Assembly: GCA_026182355.1 (NCBI GenBank) | Contig: JAPFBL010000320.1 | Location: 206,001-270,000 of the forward strand | Length of the DNA stretch: 64,000 bases | Reading direction: 5' to 3' | Origin: Hermatobates lingyangjiaoensis | Lineage: Eukaryota > Arthropoda > Insecta > Hemiptera > Hermatobatidae | Part shown: positions 10,815 through 22,991 of the stretch, piece by piece | Numbering within the stretch: position 1 is the stretch's first letter | How the letters are laid out: each line of letters starts with the position of its first letter | Notes under the pieces: generated by a model | Database searches by the model: none | What the model saw: only the letters and a program-made list of their open reading frames with translations | Told to the model about the DNA's origin: nothing | Position numbers and translations under genes: made by a program

Positions 10815-11033
10815 GATCAAACCACAACAAGAATGGGAAAACAAGACTAAGATCTTTCAACCGTAACAAGCGGTCTTCGTCAGAGTCAAAAACCCAACTG
10901 TTGGGTTTTTGACTCTGACGAAGACCGCTTGTTACGGTTGAAAGATCATAGTCTTGTTTTCCCATTCTTATTGTGGTTTGATCATTGATTGTTGTTTCAC
11001 GTGTTTATGTGAAATCTTTATATATATATATAT
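10795..11033. mobile_element. PLE-A inverted pair nested in PLE-C
   Basis: Two mirrored PLE-A ends meet at 10897-10903 (CCCAACTGTTGGG). The plus copy has GACT-CTGACGA-A-GACCG...CGGTT-GAAAGATC at 10911-10945, with one change in the following word (CATAG instead of CTTAG). The pair lies inside the PLE-C arms, so it inserted later or was captured. Confidence 0.75.
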
Positions 11034-11322
11034 ATATGATTGTACTAAAAAAACAGTGTTTCAATAATATGTCGCTTGGAACAGCACATGTAATGACAGT
11101 TAATGGTTGTTGTAATGTAACAGAACCCAGCCTTCAGTAAGTTCTTTTATCAATTTGTTTATGATGTTTCTAAAGTAGAAATGACAAATGTCCATTGTTT
11201 ATTGTTTTTTTGTTAGTTTATAGCCCTGAGGATGTCTTGAAATAAAGACGAAACGTTGGCAAAAAGGTGATTCCATATATTTACCCTGACCAAACTCCGA
11301 GAAAAAGAAAAAGTGTTTGTTA
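11034..11322 (+). mobile_element. PLE-C end, right arm, with intact hammerhead-like motif
   Basis: At 11223-11260: GCC (helix I), CTGAGGA, T, GTCTT-loop-AAGAC (helix II), GAA, ACGT, T, GGC (helix I). Every element of a CUGANGA...GAAA core is present, except that one T separates CTGAGGA from the stem. ACGT is self-complementary and could act as a two-molecule helix III. The cleavage position would follow T11257. Confidence 0.75.
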
Positions 11323-11350
11323 ATATTTTGTGGTCAAGAAAACAGTACCG

Positions 11351-11402
<52 letters not shown>

Positions 11403-11909
11403 TTGTAAAAACATTTGAATAACTTCTGTTAATTACAATTTAATGACTTATATTTATTCTCCACTCAATGTGGTCTGGATTGGTAGGGGTTGCCTGGGCA
11501 TTCACCCCTTTTAAAGGACATGGGTTGTTAACCTTTAACCCTTGAATTGTTTGCTTTGTCTGTTAATGGCATTTTCAAATGAGATGTTGTGTTTTTACCT
11601 TCATATTAGCACATCATGTTATGATGAAGGAAAGAGTAATGACAGAAAGGAAATCCTTATCGTAATTATTTTATTTAATTAATAATTAAAATAAAAATAT
11701 AGAATTTATAATTGAAGTCTCTAAAATGTTAATTTTATGTAAAATAAAAACAGTTTTGGCTATAGTTAGTAGTAAAAAAAAGACTGTTTTGACAGTCAGA
11801 AAGATAAATAGAATTATTGAAATTCGAATAAACCAGAAGCAAAGATGATTTGAATTTGTATATTAGACTTAAATTATTAGTTGTGCAATTCGTAATTGTG
11901 TTTGGTATT
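11323..11909. other. AT microsatellite and AT-rich spacer
   Basis: A long (AT)n run (11354-11400) adjoins the PLE-C arm. The remaining 500 bp show no supported feature. Confidence 0.5.
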
Positions 11910-12000
11910 TACTCATTCTGAGGTAAAATGGATAAACAACAAAATTCTCCACACAAATGAAGTTTTATTCAACAACAACAAGGCGTTTCGAACAATTTGT
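11910..12000 (-). mobile_element. PLE-D terminal fragment
   Basis: CAAATGAAGTTTTATTCAAC, AACAACAAGGCGTTTCGAAC is the inverse of the block at 12850-12900. The PLE sequence stops at GTTC and is joined to the LINE end that follows. Confidence 0.65.
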
Positions 12001-12004
12001 GTTC

Positions 12005-12492
12005 TACCAACGAATATATCCGCGCACTATAGTGCACGTCGTAACTAGCAGTTCCAGACCAGAGGCCTTCTACTGCTTGCTTACTGTGCTACTTGGAATG
12101 TCAGTAATTCATGTCAGATATAAGTTCGTCTGTACAGTAAACATGTCATATTCGCGGTCATGTGGTCTTGTTGAGGTCATGGTTTTCAAAGTTTTTAGTC
12201 ATCAGTTGGAAAAGTAGTCAGATAGTCAGTGGATGAAGTAATTGTTCAGTGAGGTTGAGGAAGGTTGGTGGCAGGATTTAGAGTTTCTACAAGGAGGTTT
12301 GGATGAGTAGGTAGTTTGTTGTCTTCATTGGTAGTAAGTTGAGTGATACAGCTATCTATGGATTCCATTTTGAAATCATGGTGAATATCAACATTACGGG
12401 CGTACCAAGGAGCCCTGGCTATAAGGCGGGCACACTTATTTTGAACAATCTGTATACACGTCTTGTTCGTTGGTGCAGCTCTAAACCAGACT
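12005..12492 (-). pseudogene. LINE (Jockey-like) ORF2 C-terminus and 3' UTR
   Basis: Read on the minus strand, the 5' part encodes WFRAAPTNKTCIQIVQNKCA, then RLIARAPWYARNVDIHHDF. The Q-NK-LR...APWYxRNxDIHxDL signature is the conserved tail of Jockey-type reverse-transcriptase ORFs. After a frameshift it continues TTNEDNKLPTHPNL to a stop near 12255, followed by about 240 bp of 3' UTR. The same segment lies on the + strand at 44105-44600. The catalytic RT domain is absent, and the 5' side is cut where it meets PLE-D sequence at about 12493. This is a dead 5'-truncated copy. Confidence 0.75.
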
Positions 12493-12493
12493 T

Positions 12494-12935
12494 GTGTTCA
12501 TCATCAGGAAGACACTACAATACAATACTTATATCTAATCAGTTAAAAAATTAGAGTGAAATAAAATTCAATTAAGAGAGAATTAATGACGTCAAAGAGG
12601 ATGTTGTACTGAGGGGTTGGTCTAGTGAAAACAATTAGTAGGAAATAGGTCCACTGCGATAGAGTGGGAAGATAGGTGTAGCGGACCTATTTCCGACTGG
12701 TTGTTTTCACTGGACCAACCCTTCAGCACAACATCCTCTGGGTACGTCATTAATTCTCTCTGAATTGAATTTTATTATTTCACTCTAATTTTTTTAACTG
12801 ATTAGATATAATTTGTATTGTAGTGTCTTCCTGATGATGAACACAAAGTGTTCGAAACGCCTTGTTGTTTGTTGAATAAAACTTCATTTGAGTGGAGACT
12901 TTTGTTTGTTTATATATTTTACCTCAAAAGGCTTA
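12494..12935. mobile_element. PLE-D palindrome with hammerhead-like motif
   Basis: Arms 12494-12660 and 12675-12846 are inverted copies with a short spacer. The right arm continues to CTGATGA-T-GAACAC-AAA-GTGTTC-GAAACGCCTT (12831-12863). The stem is a perfect 6 bp. The word after GAA is ACGCCT, one base from the palindrome ACGCGT found in PLE-G. Confidence 0.75.
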
Positions 12936-13460
12936 AATTGTCGCGTGATGAAGCTATATGCTTGCAGGTAATAAATTCAGGAAGTGGTTTGTTGAGTTAG
13001 GTATGTGCAAGTGGGTCCAGGTTTGGATTGTAGGTGCAGATATCGAGGTGTAATGCTTCGAACCCCCCTTGTGAGGGCCAGTAATTAACACTTTGATTCA
13101 CTGCTCCGGCCGAGCCCCATTCCTATGGTATAATACCATTCGCTGTCTCCACCGCACCGCCCTGCTTATTATTCCGCCCAGCAAAACACAACAATACTGC
13201 CATAAACACAATGCTAATGACTCTGCCCTCTTGTCTTTTGCAATAAATTCAAGCTTTAACAAGTTCAACTGTTCCATATAATATTTTATGTTTACTCCTC
13301 ATTAAAATTTGGTATCTATAAATGTATAGATACTATAATTTATGTAATTTAGTATTATGTTCATAAATTCTATGAAGGGATGAACAAATTATTTTTAATA
13401 ATTTTTAGTCTATGCGAGTAAATATTTTATGTTCATGCATTTCGTCATTACCACAGAGGT
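12936..13460. other. Spacer without a supported gene
   Basis: A GC-richer patch (13060-13160) gives a short open frame at 13093-13281, but no splice signals, domain or homology is visible. Confidence 0.4.
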
Positions 13461-13464
13461 TAGT

Positions 13465-13885
13465 ATTACTAAAATAATATATCGTTTTACCTCGTACACT
13501 GCTGCTGTAGCTCTCGGACCAGTTCCGGGTGTCACCCATCTTCAACAAGAACTGATCTAAGGAGTCCTACCTTTCTGATTATATATAACCTACCTACTTT
13601 CCCAATGCTGCCTAGATTTTATTATTTAATTATTTTAACTCTATTTTAATTTTTAGTTACTATTATTTAGTCTAATTCTTTTTCTATTATTTTCGTCTTT
13701 GTCAAGTCTTCGCTTCATTTTCCTTAAGGGTTTAAATAATATATCGCTTTGATGATTTACTGAAAGGTAGGACTCCTTAGGTCATTTCTTGTTGAAGATG
13801 GGTGACACCCTAAACCGGTCCGAGAGCTACAGCAGCAGCTCTCGTACAGCAGTGTACGAGGTAAGAGGTAAGACGGTGTATTATA
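13465..13885. mobile_element. PLE-E inverted pair
   Basis: Left arm (13465-13575, -) and right arm (13740-13885, +) share TACCTCGTACACTGCTGCTG, GAGCTACAGCAGCAGCTCTC and AGGTAGGACTCCTTAG. The right arm has TTGAAGA-T-GGGTGACACCC-TAA-ACCGGT-C at 13793-13821, close to the hammerhead-like pattern with the palindrome ACCGGT, though CTGANGA reads TTGAAGA and GAA reads TAA. The two arms frame about 160 bp of AT-rich DNA. Confidence 0.65.
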
Positions 13886-13889
13886 TTTC

Positions 13890-14320
13890 TAATATTAAAA
13901 TATTTTATGAATGGATAAATATCTAACTTTTTGGATAAGCGGTTGAAATAACTCCAGTTTAAGCATGTGTTTGCAATCACCCATTTTCGACTGTTTGGTA
14001 AAATCGCTTTAAATAAGTCTTTTTTACAAAAATTGTTTTGAAAAATCTGTTTGTGGAACAAAAAAAAAACTGATTATGCTTTTAAAACGACGTTCTATAA
14101 ACTCGTGTTTCCAAAATAGTAATGTTCCATGTAAACAGCATCAAAAATCGATGCTACGAAATTGCAGTTAATGAAAGACCGTTCAGTCTTTGACAAGTCC
14201 AGAGGCTTCGTGGTAAATCTTGTAAAGAAAACAACGATGAACGGCATTTTATTTTTCCTTTATTAGTGATTATATATTCACTATTAGTGATTAGTGAATT
14301 AGTGATTAGTATATTCATGA
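13890..14320. other. AT-rich stretch, nothing supported
   Basis: The 83-codon minus-strand frame at 13810-14061 overlaps the PLE-E tail and has no recognisable motif. Confidence 0.4.
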
Positions 14321-14326
14321 GTTTAA

Positions 14327-14864
14327 ATGGTTAGTACAGATAACAGAGACATTAACAGAACTAAGCAAGCGTTTGTTAATTATGGTTATTCCAATGATAA
14401 GTTTGATCGCATTTTGAAAGTTCACCTTCACGTAAGAAGAGAGAAGCAAATTAATGAAAATAGACAAACAATAGTGCATAAAGTGTATTATGAAAACCAG
14501 TATTCAGAACAACACAAGCTTGATGAGAGAGTATTAAAAGAAATTATAAGAAATAATGCCAGCTGCAAAAACTTGAATGAAAAAGTAACACTGGTCACTT
14601 CCTATAAAAGCCCACCTGAATGTAGAAATCTTGTGTACGAGTATACATGTACTAATGGGGACTGTGAAACCCAAAACACTCGTACATTGGTATGACTACC
14701 ATTTCCCTATCAAGAAGGTTCACCAGGCACTTAATGGCACCCAAAAAACATATGCAAGATTAACTAGCAAATTAACCCGAGAGATGCTAGTTACAAATAC
14801 TAAAGTAATAAAACATGAAAATAACCACCATAAACTGAGAATTTTAGAATTACAAATTAAAAAA
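14327..14864 (+). pseudogene. PLE endonuclease region (second PLE lineage), interrupted
   Basis: The frame at 14327-14690 encodes a charged linker and the start of a GIY-YIG domain (LVYEYTCTNGDCE). A frameshift near 14687 leads to YIGMTTISLSRRFTRH, with the Tyr-Ile-Gly and catalytic Arg region, and another shift to LTREMLVTNTKVIKHENNHH and KLRILELQI. This order is that of PLE endonucleases in the lineage with an insertion between the GIY and YIG parts; it differs from the protein at 2976. The coding match is cut at 14865 by the 5' end of a Helentron-like element. A weak continuation (IDNKTTFNSL) follows that element's 3' end at about 16900. It is a pseudogene with at least two frameshifts. 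Confidence 0.75.
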
Positions 14865-16897
14865 TCTGGAGTGGCCTACACTCAACTTTACTATAAGTAA
14901 ACTTAATATCAAACTTCTTGGGTATATAATATATAATGTCTCTTAAAGCATAATATAATCGTCTAAAAGGGAGATGTTTATTAGTCTTTCATTCCTGAAG
15001 TAGTACAGATAGTGATTGATCCACTTTTTTTGTAGGTCACACAATTAACCGTTATACAATCATTAGTATAACTACAGCAGTAATAACATTATAAAAAGTA
15101 AATTAAAAATTTGCTTGTACGAAATAATTTCCTACAAGAAAGCATGGCTTTTGCTCCAATAGCCAGTGGATCTCTTACATAGTTTATCTGACCTCCTTCT
15201 ACATTTAATACTTAAGACAAATTTTCCCATTTAAAAATTAAAAATATTTTAGGTATATTAAAAGCACTACAATTTTTTTGTCTGAAATTTCAAAAATATA
15301 TAAAAAAAAATGTCGTTTTAAGATAATTTTTAATTTAAGATGTAGGTTAATTTCATTTATTATTATTAAAAGAATTTTTTTTTAATTCTGAATAATGTTC
15401 TACATTTTTAGTCTTTTATCAAGTTATTATACTGGAAATTTTATGGCATGCTAGAGTTTTTTAAAAACTCACCTTTCTTTCCCTTAGTCAAAAATCATAA
15501 AAATCCAATTTACTCTGAGCGAATGTTATTTTCTCACGTGCTTTACTCTACACTTTGCTGTAAATGTATATTGAGAAAAAATATTTTGGTAAATAGCGAC
15601 TTTTGTATTCTCAAATCAAGTTCGAAGCCGACTTTTCTGTACAATTTTAAATTTAAAAGCTGGAAGCTTGAAATTTTTAAGTATAATGGTATGAACTATT
15701 AGACAAGAATAGTGAAAGAAATGGATATTAGTCGAAAACATAAAGGTCTCTTACAGGATGAAAAAGTTCATTCCACAAACTTCAGTATTAACCAAAAATA
15801 ATGTCATTCATAAACATAAAAAAATCAGCATCTGATATTAATCGTTGTAGAATGTTGCAACATGTAGATCGATTAGAACATTTTGTTAGACAAACTCATC
15901 ATACCATGAAAAGAATCAGAAATTATATGTTTAATATGCTCTATTGTCGTTGAATTTTTACATATAAGAATTATATTCTTTTTATATCACATATAAGTCG
16001 TTAAATCATTTCAAAATTTTCATTATATCTATAAACATTATATTATTTCGGTCAATTCACTCAAAAAAATTCTAAGTCAACGTAAACAATGTAAAACAAT
16101 ATCAAAAATTCGACAAATATAGCAGGTGATCCATTAGTCTGGGATAAACAAACAGTTTTTATAGCTTTATTGCACTTTGCCATGATTGAACTTTCATGAT
16201 TTTTTTTCTAAATTACTAATTTTTTGTTCCGTTTTTGGTAAAATTTTCATGGTTTCTTAATGAGCCGTTTAACGTTAAAAAAACATTTTCTGAAAACAGA
16301 AATCGTACTTTAACGCCCCTTTGGCGAATGTAATTTTAAAATAAATATCTCATTTCATTCTCCATACAATGATCTATTTTTAGGTATTGTTTGATTTTGA
16401 TCGGTCATACGGCATGGCTTGTATGGCTCTCTTAAGCTTTGAGATTGAATTGAAGTTCTAATTTTTACATTTTATTGAAAAAAAATATTTGCAGTTTTTT
16501 AAATTTTGATTATTTTTCTTTTATTGCATTTGTAACCTCAAAAATAGTGCCAACATTTCAAAACTCTAAAGTTAGGAGTTTAGGAGAAAAAATGTTGTCT
16601 ATAAACAGATTTTGGCAAAAAAAGGGACTTTCCCGTCATGCATAATTCTTCCCAAACAATAGGGATCATCTATACTATGATAGGGCCCATTTTTGTGTAA
16701 AATATCAACTTGATCCATCAAAGATTCTGGACCGTAGCATGGTAATAAGCAATGCTAACACACTCACCCACCCACCCACACAAAGACATCATCAAAAAAC
16801 TTCATAAAACAACCTCTGGGACCTCAAAACATTTAATTCTGTCAAAACCTCAAGATAGAATTTTTCATAATCACTATACTTTATTTATAGTAAAGTA
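14865..16897 (+). mobile_element. Helentron-like element, long copy (2.03 kb)
   Basis: It starts TCTGGAGTGGCCTACACTC with AACTTTACTATAAGTAA just inside, and ends ACTTTATTTATAGTAAAGTA, so the inverted ends are offset (asymmetric). A CACCCACCCACACA microsatellite sits about 130 bp from the 3' end. It interrupts a PLE frame. Compared with the 1.64-kb copy at 20629-22272, it has about 380 extra bases near 15545-15955, with two small overlapping frames (15721-15801 and 15801-15953). No Rep-helicase or transposase motif is seen, so it would be non-autonomous. The family name is an inference from end structure. Confidence 0.65.
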
Positions 16898-17334
16898 AAA
16901 ATTGATAATAAAACGACATTTAACAGCCTGTATTAGAAAATAGGAAAACCCTCATGTATTCTTCTACAACAGAAGGTTATCAACCTCAAATTTCAGTAAG
17001 GCAAAATTGAATAGTGAAGTAAGGTCAGGAGCCATATTTAATATTTATTGAAAAATTAAATGCAACTGATATGGAATGTTCATCCTTTTCATAAGTAAAC
17101 AAACTTTAGTTTTGCTTAAACACAACTAAATGTGGTATTCAAACAAAAACACAGATCTGGTATTCATTTCTTATTTAAATAAATAAAGTATGTTTCTCCC
17201 AATATCCTTTCAAGTTCCTTTTCAAACTAAACCTTTTTCAAAGCCAACAACAAAAGAACCAAAACAAAAAATGACATTTAATAAAAATCCAACTATTAAT
17301 ATATATATGTAAACTATATTCACAAAAAAGAACA

Positions 17335-17390
17335 CACAGAAACTCACATGCTATATTTTGATGGCTTCGTCATCAGGAAAATAGATGTGA
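17335..17390 (-). mobile_element. PLE hammerhead-like relic
   Basis: On the minus strand, CCTGATGA-C-GAAGCCATC-AAAATATAGCATG matches the PLE-K layout (core, one base, stem, AATATAG) with GAAA decayed to CAAA. No partner arm or coding part is seen. Confidence 0.5.
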
Positions 17391-17429
17391 ATCACTCTGA
17401 AGACTGGTAACAACTCAGTGATCTATAAA

Positions 17430-19685
17430 TATATCACAAACATGAATATCCTAAAACAAAAATCACAACCATATATCTTAATCTATTCTTTGTGATATAT
17501 ATTTCTTTGATATAAAATATATATCACAAACAAATATACTGAAGTAAGTTAAGAAAAATGTTTAAACATCTTGAAGTTTATTCGGTAATTACTAAAATAA
17601 AACAAATCCAATTTTAATAATTTTAAAAGGAAATTATTACCATAAATAAAGTTTCTTTTTGCTGAATTACTTTTAAAAAATTCATTATTTTCATTAAAAC
17701 AAATGCTCAAATAATCAAAATAAAGTGTTAAAAAGTTTAGAAATTAGAGAAATTTGGCAAATTACTTCTTTAATAAACATGATATAGGATTAAATTTAGT
17801 TTAAACACATTTAAAAACTAATTTCATAGATACTTAAATAGTTTTTATATAATTGTGTTGATATAATTTTTAATAATAAACATTTCATAATATCAAAATT
17901 ATTAATATGATTGATCATATATAGAAACTACAGTTTCAAAGTATGAAAAAAAATATGTGATAATGCAGAATGAACCAAAAGTAAGTTTACAATTGCCCAA
18001 ATCTCTTCTTTGCTATATAAAGATTTCAATTGGTGAACAATATAATACAAGTATTAAATTAATACATAATTCAAATGGATTTTAAATTTATATTAGAAGT
18101 TAGAAAAGAACAGAGCAAATTAGTTGAAATTAAATACAATATATGAATGTTGAATTGAACTATTGAGGTTTTTAGCAAGAGAAATTAGTAAATAACTAAT
18201 TAATTAATTAATCTACCAATAGGAAGAAATATGACATTATAACAGATTGAACAAGTAATGAACATTTAAAGTGCTCAACCTATCATTTAGTGTTGATATA
18301 ATTTTTAATAATAAACAATTCATAATGTCAAAATTATAAATATGACTATATATAGAAACTACAGTTTCAAAATATTAAAAATTTTCAATGAATTTAACAA
18401 CTATATCATAACAAAGAATGAACCAAAGTAAGTTTACAGTTACCCAACTCTTTTCATTGCTTCATAATGAATTCAATTGGTAAACAATTATAATACAGGT
18501 AAAAGAAGTGGATGTTAAATTAATATTGGAGGTTGTAAAATGCTGAGCTTGTTCTATGGACAAGGTTATTGTAGCTATATTAGTCCTGTATTATGTTCTC
18601 ATATTTTTTCTAAATCAGTTTTAGTTAACGTAATTTTCCATTATATGATTATAAAGAATGATTTTTATTTATTAATTAAAAGAATATGCCAGTAATAAGT
18701 AAAATGAACGTTAAATGATACATCATTAAATTGTATAACAAAATTAATACTAATAACTGAATTGAAATAGTTAATTGTATTAAACATAAAACAACTATAA
18801 TCATAAAAACAATGATAACTATTATTGAATTCAAACTGTAAGAGTTACACATAATATTAGAAAGTAATATATTCCAGTAAACTTTAATAATTCAAAATGA
18901 AATTCTAATTACTTCAATAATTTATTTCTGGTAGGATATTTGTTTGACATTTTGATAAATAACGAACACATTATTCTGTATTTTTAATTATTTTGTCACA
19001 TTGTGTATAAATATAGGTATGTATTATTGATTTTAATATAATTTTTTTTAAAGAAAGGACGCTAACCTATAACTGAAGTAGCCATTTGGTTAAACATAAT
19101 CAATCACTAAGAAATTGCCATCCAATTATTTATTTATTATTATTGAACTAATTTATTGTTAAAAATATACCTACAAATAGTTGCAGAAACGGTCGTACTT
19201 ACGATTTGTTTAAATATTCAGGAATAATTCTTTTCAGAGAATAATATTTCATTATGGCGGATGTATTAGAACACTACAGAGTCTTATTCTGAACTGACAA
19301 ATCACAGTGCATGATGAGCATGACTTTCACATTACGTCACTCAAGCAACATCATTTCAATTACGTCATTTATTGGTTCACTTAATCTCCTTAAATAAAAC
19401 ACTATTTTACTTGTTTTCTTTAAGGAAATATATGGAATAACTATATCACTATATATATATATTATATATTACTATATTATATACTATACTATATATACTA
19501 TTTGATAAATAACGAGCACATTATTCTGTACTTTAAATTAATTTGTCATATTGTGTGTAAATATAGGTATGTGTTATTGTTTTAATACACAAATCAATAT
19601 AGTACTATAGTATTAATACTATAGTACTATAATATACTATACTATATTACTATATATATGGATATTCATGATTTGTTTTCTTGAC
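17430..19685. other. AT-rich stretch with two diverged direct duplications
   Basis: Segment 17850-18055 is repeated at 18285-18500 (TTTTTAATAATAAACA, AGAAACTACAGTTTCAAA, GAATGAACCAAA). Segment 18950-19040 is repeated at 19502-19590 (AACACATTATTCTGTA, AAATATAGGTATGT). Imperfect palindromic TATA/ACTATA clusters lie at 19440-19500 and 19600-19660. No gene is visible. Confidence 0.6.
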
Positions 19686-19694
19686 CCAATATTT

Positions 19695-19800
19695 ATATAA
19701 TGTAATTTTTTTTGACGGTTGAGGTCTAATGATTTTAAACTAGTCCTTTTGCCGACGCTTCGACATATATTTATGTCATCTTCAGGGCTACAACATGATT
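19695..19800 (-). mobile_element. PLE-I terminal relic with hammerhead-like motif
   Basis: Minus strand 19751-19788 reads GCC-CTGAAGA-T-GACATAAATATATGTC-GAAGCGTC-GGC. The core, extra base, 6-bp stem and GCC/GGC helix I are intact. The word after GAA is GCGT, one step from ACGT. The tail repeats the AAAAGG of PLE-C. Confidence 0.65.
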
Positions 19801-19937
19801 GTTTTACAATTACCACTACTATTACTACTATTTTGGTTATTTATTAGATTTTACATGTACAGAAAAAAAAAGGAATTGATTCATAAATATTCATAAATCA
19901 GTTATTTCGACTATGGATTTTTTTTCACATTGACATA

Positions 19938-20628
19938 AGGATATGATTATTAGTCTTTCATTCCTGAGGTAGTACAGATAGTAATTGAAGGACATATAAA
20001 TATATAAGTTTAATTTTGTACATCACACAGCTGATGCGAATAATTTCATTAGTATAACTACAGCAGTAATAAAATGTTTGAAAAACCAAAGTGAACATTT
20101 CTTGAAACTAAATATTCTCCTACAAGAGAACATGGCTTTTGTTCAAATAGCCAGTGGATTTCTTACATCGTTTACTTGACATCCTTCTACATTGAATATT
20201 AAAGTAAAATTTTCAAATTTAAAACAGGAAACTACCCTTTTTTTTTTGAAAAACATCATAAACAGAGAAGAAAATGTTGTTTTAAGGTGACTTATAATCA
20301 AAGATGTACGATAATTACATTTATTAATCTCTAAACGAAAGATTTCAATTTTGAATTATCTTTTACATTTTTGGTTTTTTACAGAATTATTATACTGGGA
20401 ATTTTATAGCTTCTTAGTATTTAATAAGATCATTCTCCTTCCCCTTTATCAAATAACATATATACGAATTTTTTCTGAGTGAGTGTTATCATTTTCCTTC
20501 ACAATATTATTCCTCTTACATCTCATATAAGTCAATAAACAATTTAAATTTTTCCTATATAAATATCAATTTTATCTCAGTGGATTCGCTCAAAAAATTT
20601 CTAAGTCAATGTAAACAATGTAAAAAAA
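19938..20628 (+). mobile_element. Helentron-like outer copy, 5' half
   Basis: From TAGTCTTTCATTCCTGAGG to GTAAACAATGTAAAAAAA this matches the first 760 bp of the element at 20629, without its first 60 bp. It stops where the inner copy begins; its 3' half resumes at 22273. Confidence 0.75.
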
Positions 20629-22272
20629 TCTGGAGTGGCCTACACTCTACTTTACTATAAGTAACTCAATGTCAAATTTCTTGAGTATATAAAACATAAC
20701 GTATCATTTAAGCATAACATAAATATCTAAATGGGATATAATTATTAGCATTGCATTCGTGAGGTAGTACAGATAGTGATTGAAGGACATATCAATTTAT
20801 AAGCTTATTTTTGTACATCACAAATAATTTATTATTTGCAAATAATTTCATTAGTATAACTACAGCAGTAATATCATTTTTGAAAAACCAATGTGAACAT
20901 TTCTTGAAACGAAATATTATCCTACAAGAGAACATGGCTATTGTTCAAATAGCCAGTAGATTTCTTACATCGTTTACTTAACATCCTTCTACATTGAATA
21001 TTAATGTAAAATTTTCAAATTTAAAACAGTAAAATACCCTTTTTTTCTCTCAAAACATCTTAAACAGCGAAGAAAATGTTGTTTTAAGGTGATTTGTTAA
21101 TTAAAGATGTACGATAATTACAGTTATTAATCTCTAAACGAAAGATTTATATTTTGAATTATCTTTTACATTTTTGGTTTTTAACAGAATTATTATACTG
21201 GGAATTTTATGGCTTCTTAGTACTTAATAAGATCATTTTCCTTCCCCTTTGTCAAATAACATATATACGATTTTTTTTTTAATGAGTGTTATCATTTACC
21301 TGCACAATATTATTCCTCTTACATCTCTTATAAGTCAATAATATATTTTCATTTTTCCATTAGAAACATCAATTTTATCTCAGTGGATTCGCTCAAAAAA
21401 TTTCTAAGTCAATGTAAACAATGTAAAAAAATACAAAAAATTCGACAGGTATAGCAGGTGATCTCTTAGTCTAGGGTAAACAAAGAGTTTTTATATCGTT
21501 ATTGCTCTTTCCGGTAATTCAAACTTCATGATTTTTTTTTTATGAATTGCTAATTTTTTGTTCCATTTTTGGTCAAATTTTCATTATTTTTTAATCAGCC
21601 GTTTAGCGTCAAAAAAACATTTTCTGAAAACACAAATCGTACTGTAACGCCCCTTTAGCGAATGTAATTTTAGAAAAAAATATCTCAACTCATTGTCCAT
21701 ATAATGTTCTATTTATAGGCATAGTTTCATTCTTGTCCGTCAAACAGTATGGCTTGTATCGCTCTCACAAAGTTTGAGATTGATTTATAAGTCAAAATTT
21801 GTACATTTTATTGAAAAAAAAATATTTCCTGTTGATATAAAATTTTGAATATATTTTTCGTTTGTTCCATTTGTAACCTCAAAGATAATGTCAAAATCTC
21901 AAAACTCTAGGGTTAGTAGTTTAGGAGAAATAAATGTTTTAAAAAAAACGGTTTTTGGCAAAAAAAGTGACTTTCCCATCATGCATAATTCTTCCCAAAC
22001 AATAGGGATCTTCATCTAAATGGGGCCCATTTTTGTGTAAAATATCAACTTGATCCATCAAAGATTCTGGACCGTAGCGTGGTAACAAGCAATGCTAACA
22101 CACGCACCCACCCACGCACCCACCCACCCACCCACCCCACCCACCCACACACACACAGACATCATCGTAAAAACTTCATAAAACGACTTCTGGGACCTCA
22201 AAACATGTAATTCCGTCAAAATCTCGAGATCGAATTTTTTCACGATCACTATACTTTACTTATAGTAAAGTA
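20629..22272 (+). mobile_element. Helentron-like element, complete copy (1.64 kb)
   Basis: 5' TCTGGAGTGGCCTACACTC then TACTTTACTATAAGTAA; 3' TTACTTATAGTAAAGTA. The subterminal 17-bp inverted words are exact complements but lie about 20 bp inside the 5' end and at the very 3' end. The 3' 15 bases also form a CTTTAC-TTATA-GTAAAG hairpin. A CACCC/CACAC microsatellite lies at 22100-22160. These traits fit non-autonomous Helentrons (asymmetric ends, 3' hairpin, subterminal microsatellite). No protein motif is visible; the 63-codon minus frame at 22058-22249 is a by-product of the microsatellite. Confidence 0.7.
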
Positions 22273-22951
22273 AAAATATAAAAAAGCGACAAGTATAGCA
22301 GGTGATCTCTTAGTCTAGGATAAACAAACAGTTTTTATAGCGTTATTGCTCTTTCCCGTAATTGAAACTTCATGAATTTTTTTATGAATTGCTAATTTTT
22401 CGCTCCATTTTTGATCAAATTTTCGTTATTTTTTAATGAGCCGTTTAGTGTCAAAAAAACATTTTCTAAAAATAGAAATTGTACTTTAACGCCCCATTAG
22501 CGAATGTAATTTTGAAAAAAAATATCTCAACTCATTGTCCATACAATGATCTATTTTTAAGGATAGTTTCATTTTGATCCGTCAAACGGTATGGCTTGTA
22601 TCGCTCTCACAAGGTTTGAGATTGAATTATAAGTCAAAATTTTTACATTTTATTGAAAAAAAAATATTTCCTGTTTTTTTAAAATTCTGAATATATTTTT
22701 CGTTTGTTGCATTTGTAACCTCAAAGATAATATCAAACTTTCAAAACTCTAGGGTTATATGTTTAGGAGAAATAAATGTTTTCTAAAAAACGGTTTTTGG
22801 CAAAAAAAAGTGACTTTCCCATCATGCATAATTCTTCCCAAACAATAGGGATCTTCTTCCCTGTGAGGCCCATTTTTGTGTAAAATATCAACTTGATCCA
22901 TCAAAGATTCTGGACCGTAGCGTGGTAACAAGCAATGTTAACACACTCACC

Positions 22952-22991
<40 letters not shown>

